From: Schauerella aestuarii
GTDB taxonomy: Bacteria > Pseudomonadota > Gammaproteobacteria > Burkholderiales > Burkholderiaceae_B
Length of the DNA stretch: 64,000 bases
Reading direction: 5' to 3'
NCBI RefSeq assembly: GCF_009866805.1
Contig: NZ_SIZW01000041.1
Span: forward strand, 806,001 to 870,000
A program made the translations under genes and the position numbers. The notes under the pieces were generated by a model. That model was not told the DNA's origin and did no database searches. It saw only the letters and a program-made list of their open reading frames with translations. This document shows, one piece after another, positions 1-10,100 of the stretch (within the stretch, counting starts at the first letter, position 1; each line of letters starts with the position of its first letter).

Positions 1-1
1 G

Positions 2-175
2 GAAGAGGGCATACCAGGGCCAGAGCAGATGGGCTACACCACCGATGTGCAGCAGGCCGTTTTGCTACTCGTCGGTCACTGGTATGCAAACCGCGAGACG
101 GTGGTGGTTGGCGCCGCTCCCACCGCCGTACCCCTTGCGGTCACCAGTTTGCTCTGGACGCGCAAGCGGTTTTAA
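2..175 (+). CDS. Phage head-tail connector, gp6-like (5'-truncated by window edge)
   Basis: The open frame enters from the left edge and stops at 173-175; 57 residues are visible. The segment with VLLLVGHWYANRE followed by a small hydrophobic stretch and PLAVTSLLWTRKR is the C-terminal signature of gp6-like (HK97 gp6/YqbG-type) connector proteins, which form the ring joining portal to tail. Its place directly before a head-tail adaptor gene supports the call. The start lies outside the window. Confidence 0.8.
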   Translation, partial: EEGIPGPEQMGYTTDVQQAVLLLVGHWYANRETVVVGAAPTAVPLAVTSLLWTRKRF

Positions 176-184
176 GGAGCCAGT

Positions 185-517
185 ATGTTGCGAGCAGGAA
201 GCCTGAACCGAGCCGTCGTGATTCAAAAGGAGATCGGCGAGCAAGATGCCGCAGGGCAGCCAGTTGACGCATGGGTGGACGTAGCCACGGCATGGGCGAA
301 CATCGCTGCAAAATCGGGCCTCGAGGTGGCAGCTTCCGATTCTCAGGTGTCGGCGGCCCGATATTCAATCCGCATTCGGTACCGACCGGGAATAACCGCG
401 GCAATGCGCGTGATCCACGCCGGCGCCGTTTACGGCATACAAGCGGTGCTGCACGATGAGGCAGGCCGGCAGCACACTGATCTGGTTTGTGAGCGACTGG
501 ACACGGCCAATGGCTGA
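185..517 (+). CDS. Phage head-tail adaptor / head closure protein
   Basis: The 110-residue product resembles SPP1 gp16 / HK97 gp7-type adaptors: an N-terminal basic segment (AGSLNRAVVIQ), then WVDVATAWANI, then a beta-rich C-terminal half ending in H-x-x-x-V-C-E-R. These proteins close the head after packaging and receive the tail. The ATG at 185 has an AAGGAG ribosome site at 174-179. The 3' end overlaps the next gene by 8 bases, as is usual in this operon type. Confidence 0.75.
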   Translation: MLRAGSLNRAVVIQKEIGEQDAAGQPVDAWVDVATAWANIAAKSGLEVAASDSQVSAARYSIRIRYRPGITAAMRVIHAGAVYGIQAVLHDEAGRQHTDLVCERLDTANG

Positions 518-986
518 CAATATTTCACTCCGCTTCGAAGGCAACCTCATCGGTGATTTGGATCGCCTGGAGAGCGGCCTGCAGGAAAAGGTGTATCGAT
601 CGGTGGCGCATGCCGGCTCGATTGTCTACTACGACGAAGCGCGGCATTTGGTCCCGGTGGTGTCCGGGAAACTTAGGGATTCGATCTATCGTGTCTTTGC
701 CGATGACTTATCCAACGGCCAAATCAAGGTCTACGAAGTCTCGTGGAACCACAAGAAAGCGCCTCATGGTTGGCTGGTCGAAAACGGCCACCTTTACGCG
801 GTCAATGAAGGCGGCAAGCGCGTCATGAAGCAGACGACTGCTGTCGGATTCATTCGCCGTGCAGGGGATCGCGCTGGAGAAGTCATCAAGGCAATGGAAA
901 AGCGCGCGGTTGAACGGATGGGCGAATTGCTCGCCGAGCAGATCGCTGGGCCCGCTCAATTGCCGGATGCAGGAGAGACAGGATGA
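510..986 (+). CDS. HK97 gp10-like tail completion protein
   Basis: A 158-residue protein of the HK97 gp10 family (neck/tail completion, between adaptor and tail terminator). The central region, with HLVPVVSGKLRDSIY and a following beta-rich segment, is the family core. The longer open frame from 456 has 18 extra residues inside the upstream gene; ATG 510 is preferred because it leaves the usual short overlap (510-517). The 3' end overlaps the next gene by 4 bases (ATGA), indicating translational coupling. Confidence 0.75.
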   Translation: MADNISLRFEGNLIGDLDRLESGLQEKVYRSVAHAGSIVYYDEARHLVPVVSGKLRDSIYRVFADDLSNGQIKVYEVSWNHKKAPHGWLVENGHLYAVNEGGKRVMKQTTAVGFIRRAGDRAGEVIKAMEKRAVERMGELLAEQIAGPAQLPDAGETG

Positions 987-1336
987 GTGTCGAAGGTGAC
1001 TTGTTCACGGTACTGAAAGGTCTGGTAGGAAATCGAGCTTACCCGGACATCGCGCCGCAAAATCCCGTGCTTCCTTTCATCGTTTACCAGCAGGTGGGTG
1101 GTCAGCCAATCAATTTTCTCTCTGGCGTGCCCGACAAGCGGAATGGACGGTTTCAGATAAACGTGTGGGCGAAGACTCGCTCCGAAGCCGGCTCGATCAT
1201 CCGACAGGCCGAGGACGCAGTAAGGCTCTCCCCGACATTGTTGGCCGATACGCTGAATGGTGCGCTTTCCCGATATGAAGAAACGACCGGCTGGTATGGG
1301 TCGCAGCAAGACTTTTCCATTTGGTTCACCACTTAA
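983..1336 (+). CDS. Tail terminator/completion protein (DUF3168)
   Basis: The 117-residue product has the DUF3168 pattern: a short N-terminal helix (LFTVLKGLVGNRAYPDIAP), PFIVYQQVGG, and a later segment matching the RFQINVWA strand followed by an acidic helix. These proteins cap the tail tube and fix its end. It starts by ATGA overlap with the preceding gp10-like gene. A terminator-like hairpin follows at 1360-1382, before the tail tube gene. Confidence 0.78.
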   Translation: MSVEGDLFTVLKGLVGNRAYPDIAPQNPVLPFIVYQQVGGQPINFLSGVPDKRNGRFQINVWAKTRSEAGSIIRQAEDAVRLSPTLLADTLNGALSRYEETTGWYGSQQDFSIWFTT

Positions 1337-1359
1337 CCGCCCGTTCGGGCAACCGCAAC

Positions 1360-1382
1360 AGCCACCCTCGGGTGGCTTTTTT
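1360..1382 (+). terminator. Intrinsic terminator-like hairpin inside the late operon
   Basis: AGCCACCC (1360-1367) pairs perfectly with GGGTGGCT (1370-1377) and is followed by a run of T. It sits between the tail terminator and tail tube genes, both on the + strand. A smaller GCCCG/CGGGC hairpin lies just upstream. Read-through or antitermination would be needed to express the downstream genes from an upstream late promoter. Confidence 0.75.
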
Positions 1383-1396
1383 ACTGGAGCTCCACA

Positions 1397-2056
1397 ATGA
1401 CCGTCCGCCTTCCGAACGGCGCGATTGTATCGATCGCATCCACCTACGGGGTTGCCGTACCCGTTACCGGCATTTCGAACGCCAACCCTGCCGTCGTCAG
1501 CGCACCCACCCATGGCTTCGCTGACGGCGCTATCGTCGAAGTAAATTCTGGCTGGTCGTCCCTTGCCGGCCGCATTGGACGTGTTGCCGATGCAGATGCC
1601 GGAACCTTTGAGCTCGACGGCGTGAATACCACGAGCGTTATCCGCTATCCAGCTGGCGGTGGCGCGGGGACTGCCCGCAGCGTCTCGGGTTGGACGCAGA
1701 TCAGCCAGGTGCTGGAATCGGCATCGTCCGGTGGCGAACAGCAGTTCTACAACTATTCGTTCCTCGAAGATACGGGCGACGAGCGCCAAATCCCGACCAT
1801 TCGCAGCGCCATGCAGATGACGCTCACCATCGCCGACGATGACACGCTCGCCCATTACCCGGTGCTGACACAAGCAAACGACGATCGCACACCGCGGGCA
1901 GTCCGCTTCCAGTTGCCGTCTGGCTCCATCATTCTGTTCAATGCCTATGTCAGCATGTCCAAGATGCCGAGCACTACCAAGAACGAAGCGATGGCCCTGA
2001 CCGTCACGCTCTCGATGACCGGCGAGCCGACCCGATACAGCGCAGAGGGGGCCTAA
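1397..2056 (+). CDS. Major tail tube protein
   Basis: A 219-residue protein in the tail-tube position, just before the tail assembly chaperone genes. The N-terminal half contains PTHGFADGAIVEVNSGW, a beta-turn-rich segment common to siphoviral tube subunits, and the C-terminal half (QMTLTIADDDTLAHY, FNAYVSM, MALTVTLSMTGEP) matches the beta-sandwich end of phage tail proteins of the gpV/N15 type. It should polymerise as stacked rings around the tape measure. A ribosome site (TGGAG) precedes ATG 1397. Its stop overlaps the next start by one base. Confidence 0.75.
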   Translation: MTVRLPNGAIVSIASTYGVAVPVTGISNANPAVVSAPTHGFADGAIVEVNSGWSSLAGRIGRVADADAGTFELDGVNTTSVIRYPAGGGAGTARSVSGWTQISQVLESASSGGEQQFYNYSFLEDTGDERQIPTIRSAMQMTLTIADDDTLAHYPVLTQANDDRTPRAVRFQLPSGSIILFNAYVSMSKMPSTTKNEAMALTVTLSMTGEPTRYSAEGA

Positions 2057-2370
2057 TGTTTAAGGTCATAGCCAAACCAACTTTCGAGGGGACGGCGAAG
2101 ATCCCGGTCGCCGGCGAGAAAGATGCAGACCTCAAGCTAATCTTCAAGCACAAAACGCGCGATGAAGCACGAGAGTACTTCGATCGTGTCGGCAAGTCCG
2201 AAGCATCGGACGGCGAGATTCTGGCGGAGATCATCGAGGGCTGGAAAGACGTGGATACCGAGTTTTCGGTTGAAGCGCTCAACCAGGTAACTCAGAACTA
2301 TCACCAAGCGGTTCCGGCGATCTTCCACTGCTATACAGCCGAGCTCAACAAGGCCCGCACAAAAAACTAA
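2056..2370 (+). CDS. Tail assembly chaperone, short form (gpG-like)
   Basis: The 104-residue protein sits between tail tube and tape measure, the invariant position of gpG-type tail assembly chaperones, which coat the tape measure before tube polymerisation. It is acidic and helix-rich in the C-terminal half ([15 protein letters not shown]). The reading frame ends ACA AAA AAC TAA; the A AAA AAC at 2361-2367 is a canonical -1 slippery heptamer directly before the stop, so this is the product when no frameshift occurs. Confidence 0.82.
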   Translation: MFKVIAKPTFEGTAKIPVAGEKDADLKLIFKHKTRDEAREYFDRVGKSEASDGEILAEIIEGWKDVDTEFSVEALNQVTQNYHQAVPAIFHCYTAELNKARTKN

Positions 2371-2678
2371 CGGCCGTAGGCCAGGCCCTCTACTGGAAGG
2401 TGCCAGACGCTAAGGAGCTTGGGGCGTTTGGGCTTTCAGTCGAGGACGTGAGACCTACGGGGGTTGAGATTTGGGCTGAAAACGAACGATCCGTCGACGT
2501 ATTCATTTCGATGGGTACCCAGTGGCGTGTCGGCATAACGGGCGCGACCGGGCTGGATTATGGGCCCTTGCCGTTCGTGATGCGGACGCAGGGGATCAAG
2601 CGAAGTGATTGGACGACGATTCTCGATGACATCCGTGTCATGGAGATGGCAGCGTTAGAAGAAATGCACCGGGATTGA
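2056..2678 (+). CDS. Tail assembly chaperone, -1 frameshift fusion (gpG-T-like)
   Basis: Slipping back one base on 2361-2367 moves translation into the -1 frame, which is open from there to a TGA at 2676-2678. It gives a fusion of about 207 residues whose second half (with [10 protein letters not shown], then a DUF1799-like domain) lacks a good independent start: the only start-like codon at its beginning is GTG 2400 inside the open frame, with no ribosome site. In lambda and relatives the fused T domain recruits the tube subunit to the chaperoned tape measure. The fusion is inferred from the slippery site, frame relation and gene position; frameshifting was not measured. Confidence 0.8.
2361..2367 (+). 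promoter_or_regulatory. Programmed -1 ribosomal frameshift site (A AAA AAC)
   Basis: In the zero frame the codons are AAA (2362-2364) and AAC (2365-2367) preceded by A; re-pairing in the -1 frame gives AAA AAA. This X XXY YYZ heptamer is followed at once by the zero-frame TAA stop, an arrangement expected to favour slippage. No strong downstream stimulatory hairpin was identified by eye, although GGCCGTAGGCCAGGCC (2372-2387) could form a short stem. Confidence 0.82.
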
Positions 2679-2679
2679 T

Positions 2680-5451
2680 ATGACGAACGTTGCTGGCAAA
2701 ACAGTATTGCAAGTAGGGGTAGATGGCACCCAAGCGACTGCTGGCATCGATGGCATCAAGAAATCTGTCCAGGACTTGAATAAGACGGTCGACAAGACCG
2801 CACAATCCTCGTCTGCGTCTTTCAAGGTGCTAGGTCAGGCTTCTGACGACGCTGGGAACCGGATCAGCGCAGCAGGTCGCCGGACTCTGAAGGCGTTGGA
2901 AAATGAGGCCAATCGCGTTGGGCTGACTAAAGGTGAGTACGCTCAGCTTCGCGCTGAGAAGGCCGGTGTGGCAAACGCCGCAGCCCCTTTTGTTGCGCGG
3001 ATTACTGCAGCCAGCACGGCCACGGCTAGCCTTGGTATGTCTGCCAAAGCCACGGCTGCGGCAATGCGAGGTGTGCCGGCGCAGTTGACTGACATTGTGG
3101 TCGGCCTGCAAGGTGGGCAGGCGCCATTGACGGTTCTCCTGCAGCAAGGCGGACAGCTGAAGGACATGTTTGGCGGGGTCGTGCCGGCAGCTAAGGCACT
3201 TGGCAGTAGCTTGCTTGGGCTGATCAACCCCTACACGCTTGCGGCAACGGCAGTGGCCGGCGTGACCTACGCGTATTACTCCGGTACGCAGGAGGCAGCG
3301 AAGTTCAGCAAGGCGCTGATTGAGAGCGGCAACTTTGCCGGTCAAACGGTCACGTCGCTCCAAACGCTTGCTGCTTCAGTAGCAACTTCCACCGGAGTGA
3401 CGCAAAGCCAGGCGGCCGAGATCGCAACGGCTGCGGTGTCTACGGGCCAAATTACCGGCGCCATGATTGAGACAGTTACGACCGCCGCGGCGCAGTTGGA
3501 GAAGACGGGCGGTCAGGCGGTCGAGAAAACGATCGAGCAGTTCATTGCCTTGGGGAAAGAGCCGGCGCAGGCGTCAGCGGCGTTGAACCAACAGTACAAC
3601 TATCTGACGGTCGCGGTGTACGACCAGATCGTTGCGCTCCAGAAGCAAGGTGATACTCAGGGAGCGGTGAAGCTGGCGATGACGACCTATGCTGATACGG
3701 TCGCCAACCGCACAAAGGATGTTCAGGAAAATCTTGGCTTTATCGAGCGCGGCTGGAATGCGGTCAAAAATGCCACTTTAGGCGCCGTCGATGCCGCGAA
3801 AGGTATCGGTCGAGGTAGTGTCGACCCGCTTGGCGACCAGATCCGCACTGCGCAGGAGGCTATCAGCCAGATCGAGGCCAGGCAGGCTGGCGGCGCAGGG
3901 CTGAATGCTGACGGTGCTGCACGCCTCTCGCGCGCCCGCGACAACCTCGCAATGCTTATCGAGCAGCGAGATACTCAAAAGGCGATCGTAGCCCTTGACG
4001 CTCGGTCAGTAGAGGAAGAGAAGCGCAAGATTGCAGCTCGTCAGGAGTTGGCCCGCCTAGACGACTCTATCGCTTCCAAGGAACAGCAGCGGGCCAAGTC
4101 GGCACGGGAAATCCGCCGCATTGGAGCAGCAAATGGCCTGAGCGAAAAGGAGATCAACGATCGGATTGCTCTGTCTGACGACAAGTACAAGGATCCGAAG
4201 ACTGCGACGCCAAAGGCCTACCGCGACAGCGCGGCGGCAACAATGTTGCTGCAGCTTAAGGAACAAGAAGCGTCGCTGCGAGCCCAGGCAGACGGCGAGA
4301 AGAAGATCACTGATGCGTCGAAAGATCGAGCCAAGTTTGAGCAGCAGATCGCCGACCTGAAAGAAAAGAAGATTCTGACGGCAGACCAAAAGAGTTTGCT
4401 GGCAAATCAAGACGCCATCCGCGCCCAACTCGATCGAAACGTTGCGATCTCTGCTGAGGTGAAGCAGCGCGAGGCGCTGATCAAGCTCGAGGAACGAGCA
4501 GCGCAGATTCAAGCGTCTATGACGTCGTCTCAGGCTAGCCGTCAAGAGCAGTACGACCGAACGCTCTCAGCATATGGGCAGGGCGATCGGACTCGTCAGC
4601 GCGTGCAGTCCGAGACGGGTATTCGCCGAGAGTACCAGCGCTATCTGGACCAACTGAACAAGTCGGCTAAAGACGGGCTTATCAATAGTGATAAGTACGC
4701 CGAGGCCAGCAAGGCGATCGCTGATGGACAGGAAGTCGCTCTCCAAGCGCAGCGTGAGTTCTACGAGCAGGAGGATCAGCTTCGAGGGAGCTGGCAGCTG
4801 GGTTTCGAGAACGCTTTCCAGAACTACTCCGACAGTGCTGCCGATGCCTACAAGAGTGCCGGCAACATCTTTGGCACGGTGTTCGGAGGAATGGAAGATC
4901 AGTTGACCTCGTTCATCTCCAAAGGCAAGGTCGACTTCAAAAGCTTTGCCGACAGCATCATTTCCGACTTGGCGCGGGTTTATGCGAGGCAGGCGATTTC
5001 TGGACTGGCGGGGATGCTGGGTCAAGCATTTGGCGGTGCTGCAGCGTCTAGCGCTGCATCGACATCTGCTTACCAACCAGGAAGCGATGGGTTTATCCCA
5101 ACATTGGATATCTCTGGAGGACGTGCGATCGGCGGGCCGGTTTCGTCAGGCTCGATGTATCGCGTCAACGAGAACGGATCGCCTGAATTGGCGAAAGTGG
5201 GCAGCAAGCAGTATCTGATGATGGGCAACCAATCGGGTTCAGTCACCCCGTTGAAGGCGCTTACAGGAAGTAGTTCGCAGCAAGCTGCCCCTCAAGTTGA
5301 ATTCAACTTGATCAACCAGTCGAGCCAGCCCCTACAAGCCAAAGGCGGGGATATGCGGTTTGATGGTCGGCGCATGATCCAAGACGTGTTCATTGTCGAC
5401 ATGAAGACCAACGGGCCAATGGCTCGCGCAATGAAAGGAGCGATGGGATAA
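2680..5451 (+). CDS. Tail tape measure protein (lambda gpH-type)
   Basis: At 923 residues this is the longest tail-shaft gene and directly follows the chaperones. The N-terminal 250 residues include the lambda-family tape-measure signature ([16 protein letters not shown], then [16 protein letters not shown]) and a hydrophobic segment around residues 175-205 ([20 protein letters not shown]). Residues of roughly 440-700 are charged, K/E/R/Q-rich and probably coiled coil. Near residues 730-790 the sequence matches the lambda tail C domain ([19 protein letters not shown] and the [20 protein letters not shown]-like segment). It sets tail length and is injected with DNA. It begins one base after the chaperone stop. 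Confidence 0.9.
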   Translation: MTNVAGKTVLQVGVDGTQATAGIDGIKKSVQDLNKTVDKTAQSSSASFKVLGQASDDAGNRISAAGRRTLKALENEANRVGLTKGEYAQLRAEKAGVANAAAPFVARITAASTATASLGMSAKATAAAMRGVPAQLTDIVVGLQGGQAPLTVLLQQGGQLKDMFGGVVPAAKALGSSLLGLINPYTLAATAVAGVTYAYYSGTQEAAKFSKALIESGNFAGQTVTSLQTLAASVATSTGVTQSQAAEIATAAVSTGQITGAMIETVTTAAAQLEKTGGQAVEKTIEQFIALGKEPAQASAALNQQYNYLTVAVYDQIVALQKQGDTQGAVKLAMTTYADTVANRTKDVQENLGFIERGWNAVKNATLGAVDAAKGIGRGSVDPLGDQIRTAQEAISQIEARQAGGAGLNADGAARLSRARDNLAMLIEQRDTQKAIVALDARSVEEEKRKIAARQELARLDDSIASKEQQRAKSAREIRRIGAANGLSEKEINDRIALSDDKYKDPKTATPKAYRDSAAATMLLQLKEQEASLRAQADGEKKITDASKDRAKFEQQIADLKEKKILTADQKSLLANQDAIRAQLDRNVAISAEVKQREALIKLEERAAQIQASMTSSQASRQEQYDRTLSAYGQGDRTRQRVQSETGIRREYQRYLDQLNKSAKDGLINSDKYAEASKAIADGQEVALQAQREFYEQEDQLRGSWQLGFENAFQNYSDSAADAYKSAGNIFGTVFGGMEDQLTSFISKGKVDFKSFADSIISDLARVYARQAISGLAGMLGQAFGGAAASSAASTSAYQPGSDGFIPTLDISGGRAIGGPVSSGSMYRVNENGSPELAKVGSKQYLMMGNQSGSVTPLKALTGSSSQQAAPQVEFNLINQSSQPLQAKGGDMRFDGRRMIQDVFIVDMKTNGPMARAMKGAMG

Positions 5452-5804
5452 TGGCGACGCCGAACTTTCCTGCTTACGCGCGCATTTTGACAGAGGGTTA
5501 CGGTGAGGCGCCAGACTACGGAATGCTGAGAAGTGACATGGACGGCGGGCTTGCTAAACAGCGTCCGCGCCGTACCAAACCGATTGTCACTCGCACCGTT
5601 CGAGTAATGGTTCGCAGTACGGCGGAAAGGCTGGCGTTCGACACTTTCCATCGGGTCTCACTATTCGGCGGTAGCGCTTGGTTCACCTTTGTTGATCCGG
5701 TCGATGCTGTTTCGAAGCAAGGCCGTTTGGTGGGTGGCTCCATTGGCTGGAGCAAGATGGGGCCGCTTTGGTTCTTCAATAGTTCGATCGAGACGGTAGG
5801 CTGA
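5451..5804 (+). CDS. Minor tail protein, gpM-like
   Basis: The 117-residue protein follows the tape measure and precedes a DUF1833-type gene, the position of lambda gpM. The sequence is basic near residues 38-60 (RPRRTKPIVTRTVRVMVRST), with a beta-rich C-terminal half containing GSAWFTFVDPVD. It probably helps build the tail-tip hub. Start and stop each overlap a neighbour by one base. The family assignment rests mainly on position and general appearance. Confidence 0.6.
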   Translation: MATPNFPAYARILTEGYGEAPDYGMLRSDMDGGLAKQRPRRTKPIVTRTVRVMVRSTAERLAFDTFHRVSLFGGSAWFTFVDPVDAVSKQGRLVGGSIGWSKMGPLWFFNSSIETVG

Positions 5805-6277
5805 TGCGCAATATCTCGCTTTCTGGACGCCGCAACATCTTGGCCACCAGTTCGACGGAGCCTATGTTGGTTCTGCTGGAGATCACTCATGTGGATCTGG
5901 TGGTCGCAATCCGCGTGGTGAACAACACCGAAAGCATCGTCAGCCAGGGCAACACGTTTCTGGCCACTGCATTCGAGTTGCTATTGCCCGACGACATTGA
6001 GGGTCAAATTCCACAAGCCACGCTTTCGGTCGACAATATCGGGCAACAGCTTACCCAGTGGCTGGAAGTCAGCCGCGGTGGGCAGGGCGCTCGCTGCCGC
6101 ATGATGATGGTGGCTCCCAGTCTTCCGAATCTGCTGGAGTACGACATGACGATGGACATGACCGGCCTAAAGATAGACAACCAGAAGGTGTCGGCGCAGT
6201 TGGGTTTCGTCAACACGCTTGGAAGATCGGCTGTAGCAAAGACGTTCAACCCGCAAAGCGCACCGGGGTTGTGGTAG
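5804..6277 (+). CDS. Minor tail protein of the DUF1833 family (gpL-like position)
   Basis: The 157-residue product shows the DUF1833 pattern: LVLLEITH near residue 22, VVNNTESIVSQGNTFLA, FELLLPDD, then QATLSVDNIGQQLTQWLE. DUF1833 genes sit between gpM-like and NlpC/P60-like tail genes in many Proteobacterial siphophages and are taken to be tail-tip components. There is a one-base overlap with the gene before it. A lipoprotein gene is inserted between it and the NlpC-like gene. Confidence 0.72.
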   Translation: MRNISLSGRRNILATSSTEPMLVLLEITHVDLVVAIRVVNNTESIVSQGNTFLATAFELLLPDDIEGQIPQATLSVDNIGQQLTQWLEVSRGGQGARCRMMMVAPSLPNLLEYDMTMDMTGLKIDNQKVSAQLGFVNTLGRSAVAKTFNPQSAPGLW

Positions 6278-6302
6278 ATTTTCCTCTCATTGGGGAGGGG
6301 CT

Positions 6303-6692
6303 ATGTACGTGAAATTGGCGGGTGGTTTGGTCGTTATTTTAATAACCGGCTGTGCAGCAGGGATGAAACCAGGCAAGGACTACACCAGTCAAAGTTTTGT
6401 TATCCCATACAGCCTCAATGAGGCTTATCGTCGGGCAGACGTTCAGGCGCGGGCTTGTTCGCCAGCTGCTTCGACTGCGGGCAGCTTCTATGCCGAAAGC
6501 GGCACAGCCCAAGTCCGCACTGGTATGCCGCCCATCAGTGATGGCGATTTATATCGCGCGGAATTACGATCCCTAAACGCATCCAGTACTGAGATAAAGC
6601 TCTCGGTTGCTGATCATGGCGTTTGGGATGATCGAATGATAGGAGCCGCAAGGCGATCTATAGAAAGCGGCACAGTGGAGTGCCGAAAGTAA
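6303..6692 (+). CDS. Putative phage moron lipoprotein of unknown function
   Basis: The 129-residue protein starts with a short basic-hydrophobic signal and lipobox L-I-T-G-C17, so it should be lipidated after export. The mature part is soluble, without recognised domains; it has Cys34-region and C-terminal Cys residues that could form a disulphide. It has a strong ribosome site (GGGGAGGGG before ATG 6303) and its own terminator at 6691-6719, interrupting an otherwise tightly overlapped tail operon. That layout is typical of a moron expressed for the lysogen's benefit, for example in surface modification or superinfection exclusion, but the role here is unknown. Confidence 0.7.
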   Translation: MYVKLAGGLVVILITGCAAGMKPGKDYTSQSFVIPYSLNEAYRRADVQARACSPAASTAGSFYAESGTAQVRTGMPPISDGDLYRAELRSLNASSTEIKLSVADHGVWDDRMIGAARRSIESGTVECRK

Positions 6693-6719
6693 AAAACTAC
6701 CGCCTTCGGGCGGTTTTTT
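6691..6719 (+). terminator. Intrinsic terminator after the moron lipoprotein
   Basis: ACCGCC (6699-6704), a TTCG tetraloop and GGCGGT (6709-6714) are followed by TTTTT and preceded by AAAAAA, so the stem can extend and work in either direction. It ends the lipoprotein gene and lies upstream of the NlpC/P60-like gene. Confidence 0.85.
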
Positions 6720-6734
6720 ATTGCCTGGACTTTT

Positions 6735-7118
6735 ATGCACTGGTCAGACAAATACGTGTTCGAGCCGTACATCCCAGGGGAGGGTGATTGTGCATCTCTT
6801 GCGTCGCGTGTCAGCGCCGAAGTGAGCGGAAAAGCAGTGGATCTTCCCTGTTCACACGCAACTACGTTACGAGAGCAAACCAAGCAAATTCTGCAGTTCA
6901 AAGATGAGTTGGCATCACGCATCGGTGCAGCGAAGGATGGCCAGCCGGCGCTGTTCGAGGGCCGCGGCAGGCTCTGCCATATCGGCGTGATGTGCTGGAT
7001 TGCCGGCGAATGGTGGGTGCTACATGCGGATCGTGGCTGTGGATTTGTTGTTAGACAAAAGCTGCGCGAGATGACGCGGCTTCATTTCAAACTTGAAGGC
7101 TTTTATCAATGGCTGTAG
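6735..7118 (+). CDS. NlpC/P60-like tail assembly protein (gpK-like)
   Basis: The 127-residue protein has a catalytic-type Cys19 in GDCASLASRV, a His82 in CHIGVM and a further polar residue set around H97 (VLHADRG), as in NlpC/P60 cysteine peptidases. In lambda-like phages the gpK homologue works in tail-tip assembly and may cut peptidoglycan during entry. It lacks the N-terminal Mov34 domain of full-length gpK. Its stop overlaps the start of the tip protein gene by 10 bases. Confidence 0.8.
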   Translation: MHWSDKYVFEPYIPGEGDCASLASRVSAEVSGKAVDLPCSHATTLREQTKQILQFKDELASRIGAAKDGQPALFEGRGRLCHIGVMCWIAGEWWVLHADRGCGFVVRQKLREMTRLHFKLEGFYQWL

Positions 7119-10100
7119 CTCAATCGCCCGCGCTCGTCAGCATGCCGCACCCGCTAGTTGCCGATCGTCGTGCTGTTTGCTTCGAGCCGTTTCTCGATCG
7201 TGAGACGCTTGGCGCCTACGTAATTCGGACTGGCGTGGTTATGCCGAACGGACCCGTGGCTGTTTGGCATAACGGTTATCGAGTTCCGGATGCGCTGTGG
7301 GACAGACTGATTCCTCGCTTGGGCGATCAGATTGTCGTCCGTGGTCGAGTGGAAGGCGGCGGAGGCGGCAATAAAGTCCTGCGCACGGTTGCATTGATTG
7401 CGGTGGCTGTTGCGTCAGCTGGCGCGGGTGCTTGGGCTGCTGGAGCTTACGCACAAGCTGCAAATGTTGCTATTGGGTCAAGTGGAGCTCTTATGGCGGG
7501 GGCAGCAGCAGCCTCCGTCGTAATGATTGGCGGCAGCCTTGTAATACAAAAGCTTCTCCCACTTCCCAAGCCATCCACTCCCGCCCTCGCACAACAGAAT
7601 GCCGACGCGCCCAGCTTCGCCATCGGCGCAGCTTCTAACCGCTCGCGGCCGTTTGAGCCGATGATGGTGGTGTTTGGCCGGCACCGCGTATATCCCGACC
7701 TGGCCGGCAATCCGCACACGTTCTATCAGGGTGACGACCAGTTTTTGAACCAGGCGTTTCACTTTGGCGTGCAGGAGGAAATCGACATTACCGATCTTCG
7801 GATCGGTGACACTCCGATCGTGAACTATCAGGGCGTCGAGATTCAACGCTCGGCCCACGATGGGCAATTGACTCTGGTGCCGGATAACGTCGATACGCTG
7901 CAGGGTTTCGATCTGCTGTTTGCAGACGGATGGAACGCACGAATTACGCCGGCTGACACCTACCATGTGCAGGTCGAACTCGTGGGCCAGGTGTACAAGG
8001 TCAACCCGCAGACTGGTGCGTTTGAGTCAAATGCCGTCGAGGTACAGGTCGAGTACCGCAGCTATCCAGAGGGAAATTGGGTGCCGATCGGAGGTTACAC
8101 CGATCCTGTCTACGCGACGCACTACTGGGCCTTGGGCGTTTACAGCAATGCGAATGACGACCAGAACAACCGCTATTGGACGCAGATTCGGTATGGATCG
8201 CTGAACGCAGCTGACCACGTCAACGGCGAGCAGTATCAGGAGTGCTTTACGTCTGGTGGTGGCGACGTGGGAGAAACGCAGTATTGCACTACCTACGAGT
8301 GGCGCTGGCTACCCCATCCATATCAGTTGGGCCGGCCTTGGTCTGGCGTGGCGCCGGATCCGCTTATCGGGTACACGACCACCTCGAACACACGCTTGAT
8401 CGGCAGTTCCAGCAAGCCGGTGCGAATGACTGTCAGCTTCAATACCGGTCACGGTCAGTATGAAGTCCGCGTGCGGAAGATGAATGAGGACGTTGCTACG
8501 AGCCTCGAAAGCAATGCTGTATCCGTCAGCCAAATCCGGGCTTATCAGGACACGCCCGCCGATTACACCGGACAGACTCGACTTGGTGTGCGGGTTCGGG
8601 CCACAGCACAGTTGAACGGCTCGATCGCCCAACTTAACGGCATGGTTGAGGCCAAGTGCAATACCTTCAACGGCACAACGTGGACTATCAAGCACACCCG
8701 CAATCCGGCTTGGTGGTTTCTGCGGTTTGCGGTAGGTCATCGGGACGGCGATGGCAATCGGGTGTGGGGCTGTGGGATGCTCTATTCGGAGGTCGAACTC
8801 GATGCTATCTACGCTTGGGCGGCTTGGTGCCATGCTCGCGGGCTGACGTTCGACTATGTGCTAACGCAGCAGAAGACGTCGCACGAAATGCTAAGCATGA
8901 TCGCGCGCGCCGGCCGTGCCTCCTACACCTGGCAGACCGGCAAGCTCGGCGTGATATGGGACGCTGCGAATCAGCCCTACGTGGGCATGATCGGGCCATA
9001 CAACATCAAGGCCGGCACGTTTGAAGTGTCCTATGCAGATGCCACGGTTGATGAGATCGTCGGCACCTTTATTAACCCCGCACGCAATTGGGAAGCGGAC
9101 GAAGTGCGCGTGCGTGTTCCCGGCGCGCCCATGCTGAACAGCCCGTTGAAGCTAGACCTCGAGGGGACTACGGATGCGGCTTTGGCAGGGCGTGAGGTGA
9201 ACCTGATTGCCGCTAGTCAGCTTTTCCACCGCCGCCGCGTGGTGTGGGAAATGGACATCGAGGGCATGATGTGCACGCGGGGCGACGTGGTGCAGGTCAG
9301 CCACGATCTGACAGTTTGGGGCTACGCCGGCCGTCTGCTGGGTGGCTCGCGGTTCGCGTTACGTCTCGATCGCTCTGTGCCCGTCGCGGCGACCTTCGGA
9401 TGGATGACATTGCGCAGCCCGCTGGGCCACTTCATTACGTTTCAGGTGAGCGGGCCCGGTGGGACTGTTGCCGGTGAGTACGACACGCTTTATCCGATCG
9501 CACCCATCCAAGCGGATTTTCCCGTCCCCGACGAGGTTAACGAGGACGGCATCGTTGCTTTGGACTGGGCGTGGCAGTTCGATCCGCTTGCCACACCTGG
9601 CCGCCGCCTGAAGATCGTGCACGCGCAGCCGACGAACGATGAGGGCGTGCGATTTGAAGCCGTGGACGACGATCCCAATTACTACGCATCGGAGTGGAAT
9701 CCATACATCTACACGCCGCCGCGCGATGGTGCGCTGATTGGCGGGGTGGTATTTGCACTGTCGTTCTCGGAGACCATCAACGCCGTTGCCAACGACGATA
9801 TCGCTGTGAGGTTGGATTATGTTCTGTCGTCTGCCGGCCGTGTGCTGGTCGAGTATCGGATCAATGGAGAGGGCTACACCGCCGTCGAAACAACGGAGCG
9901 TTCCTTCACGATCCCGGCGCATAGTGGCGATTTCATTCTGGTCACCGTCACGCCATTGACTCTCACTGGCAAGGGCACATCAAAAGACGGCTCATATACG
10001 GTCACTGGTCTGCTTGGGCCTGTTCCTACTGTGACTGGCTTGACCAGTGTCTACCGTGATGGCCTGACAGTCTTGAAATGGAATGAGGTCGGAGATGTCC

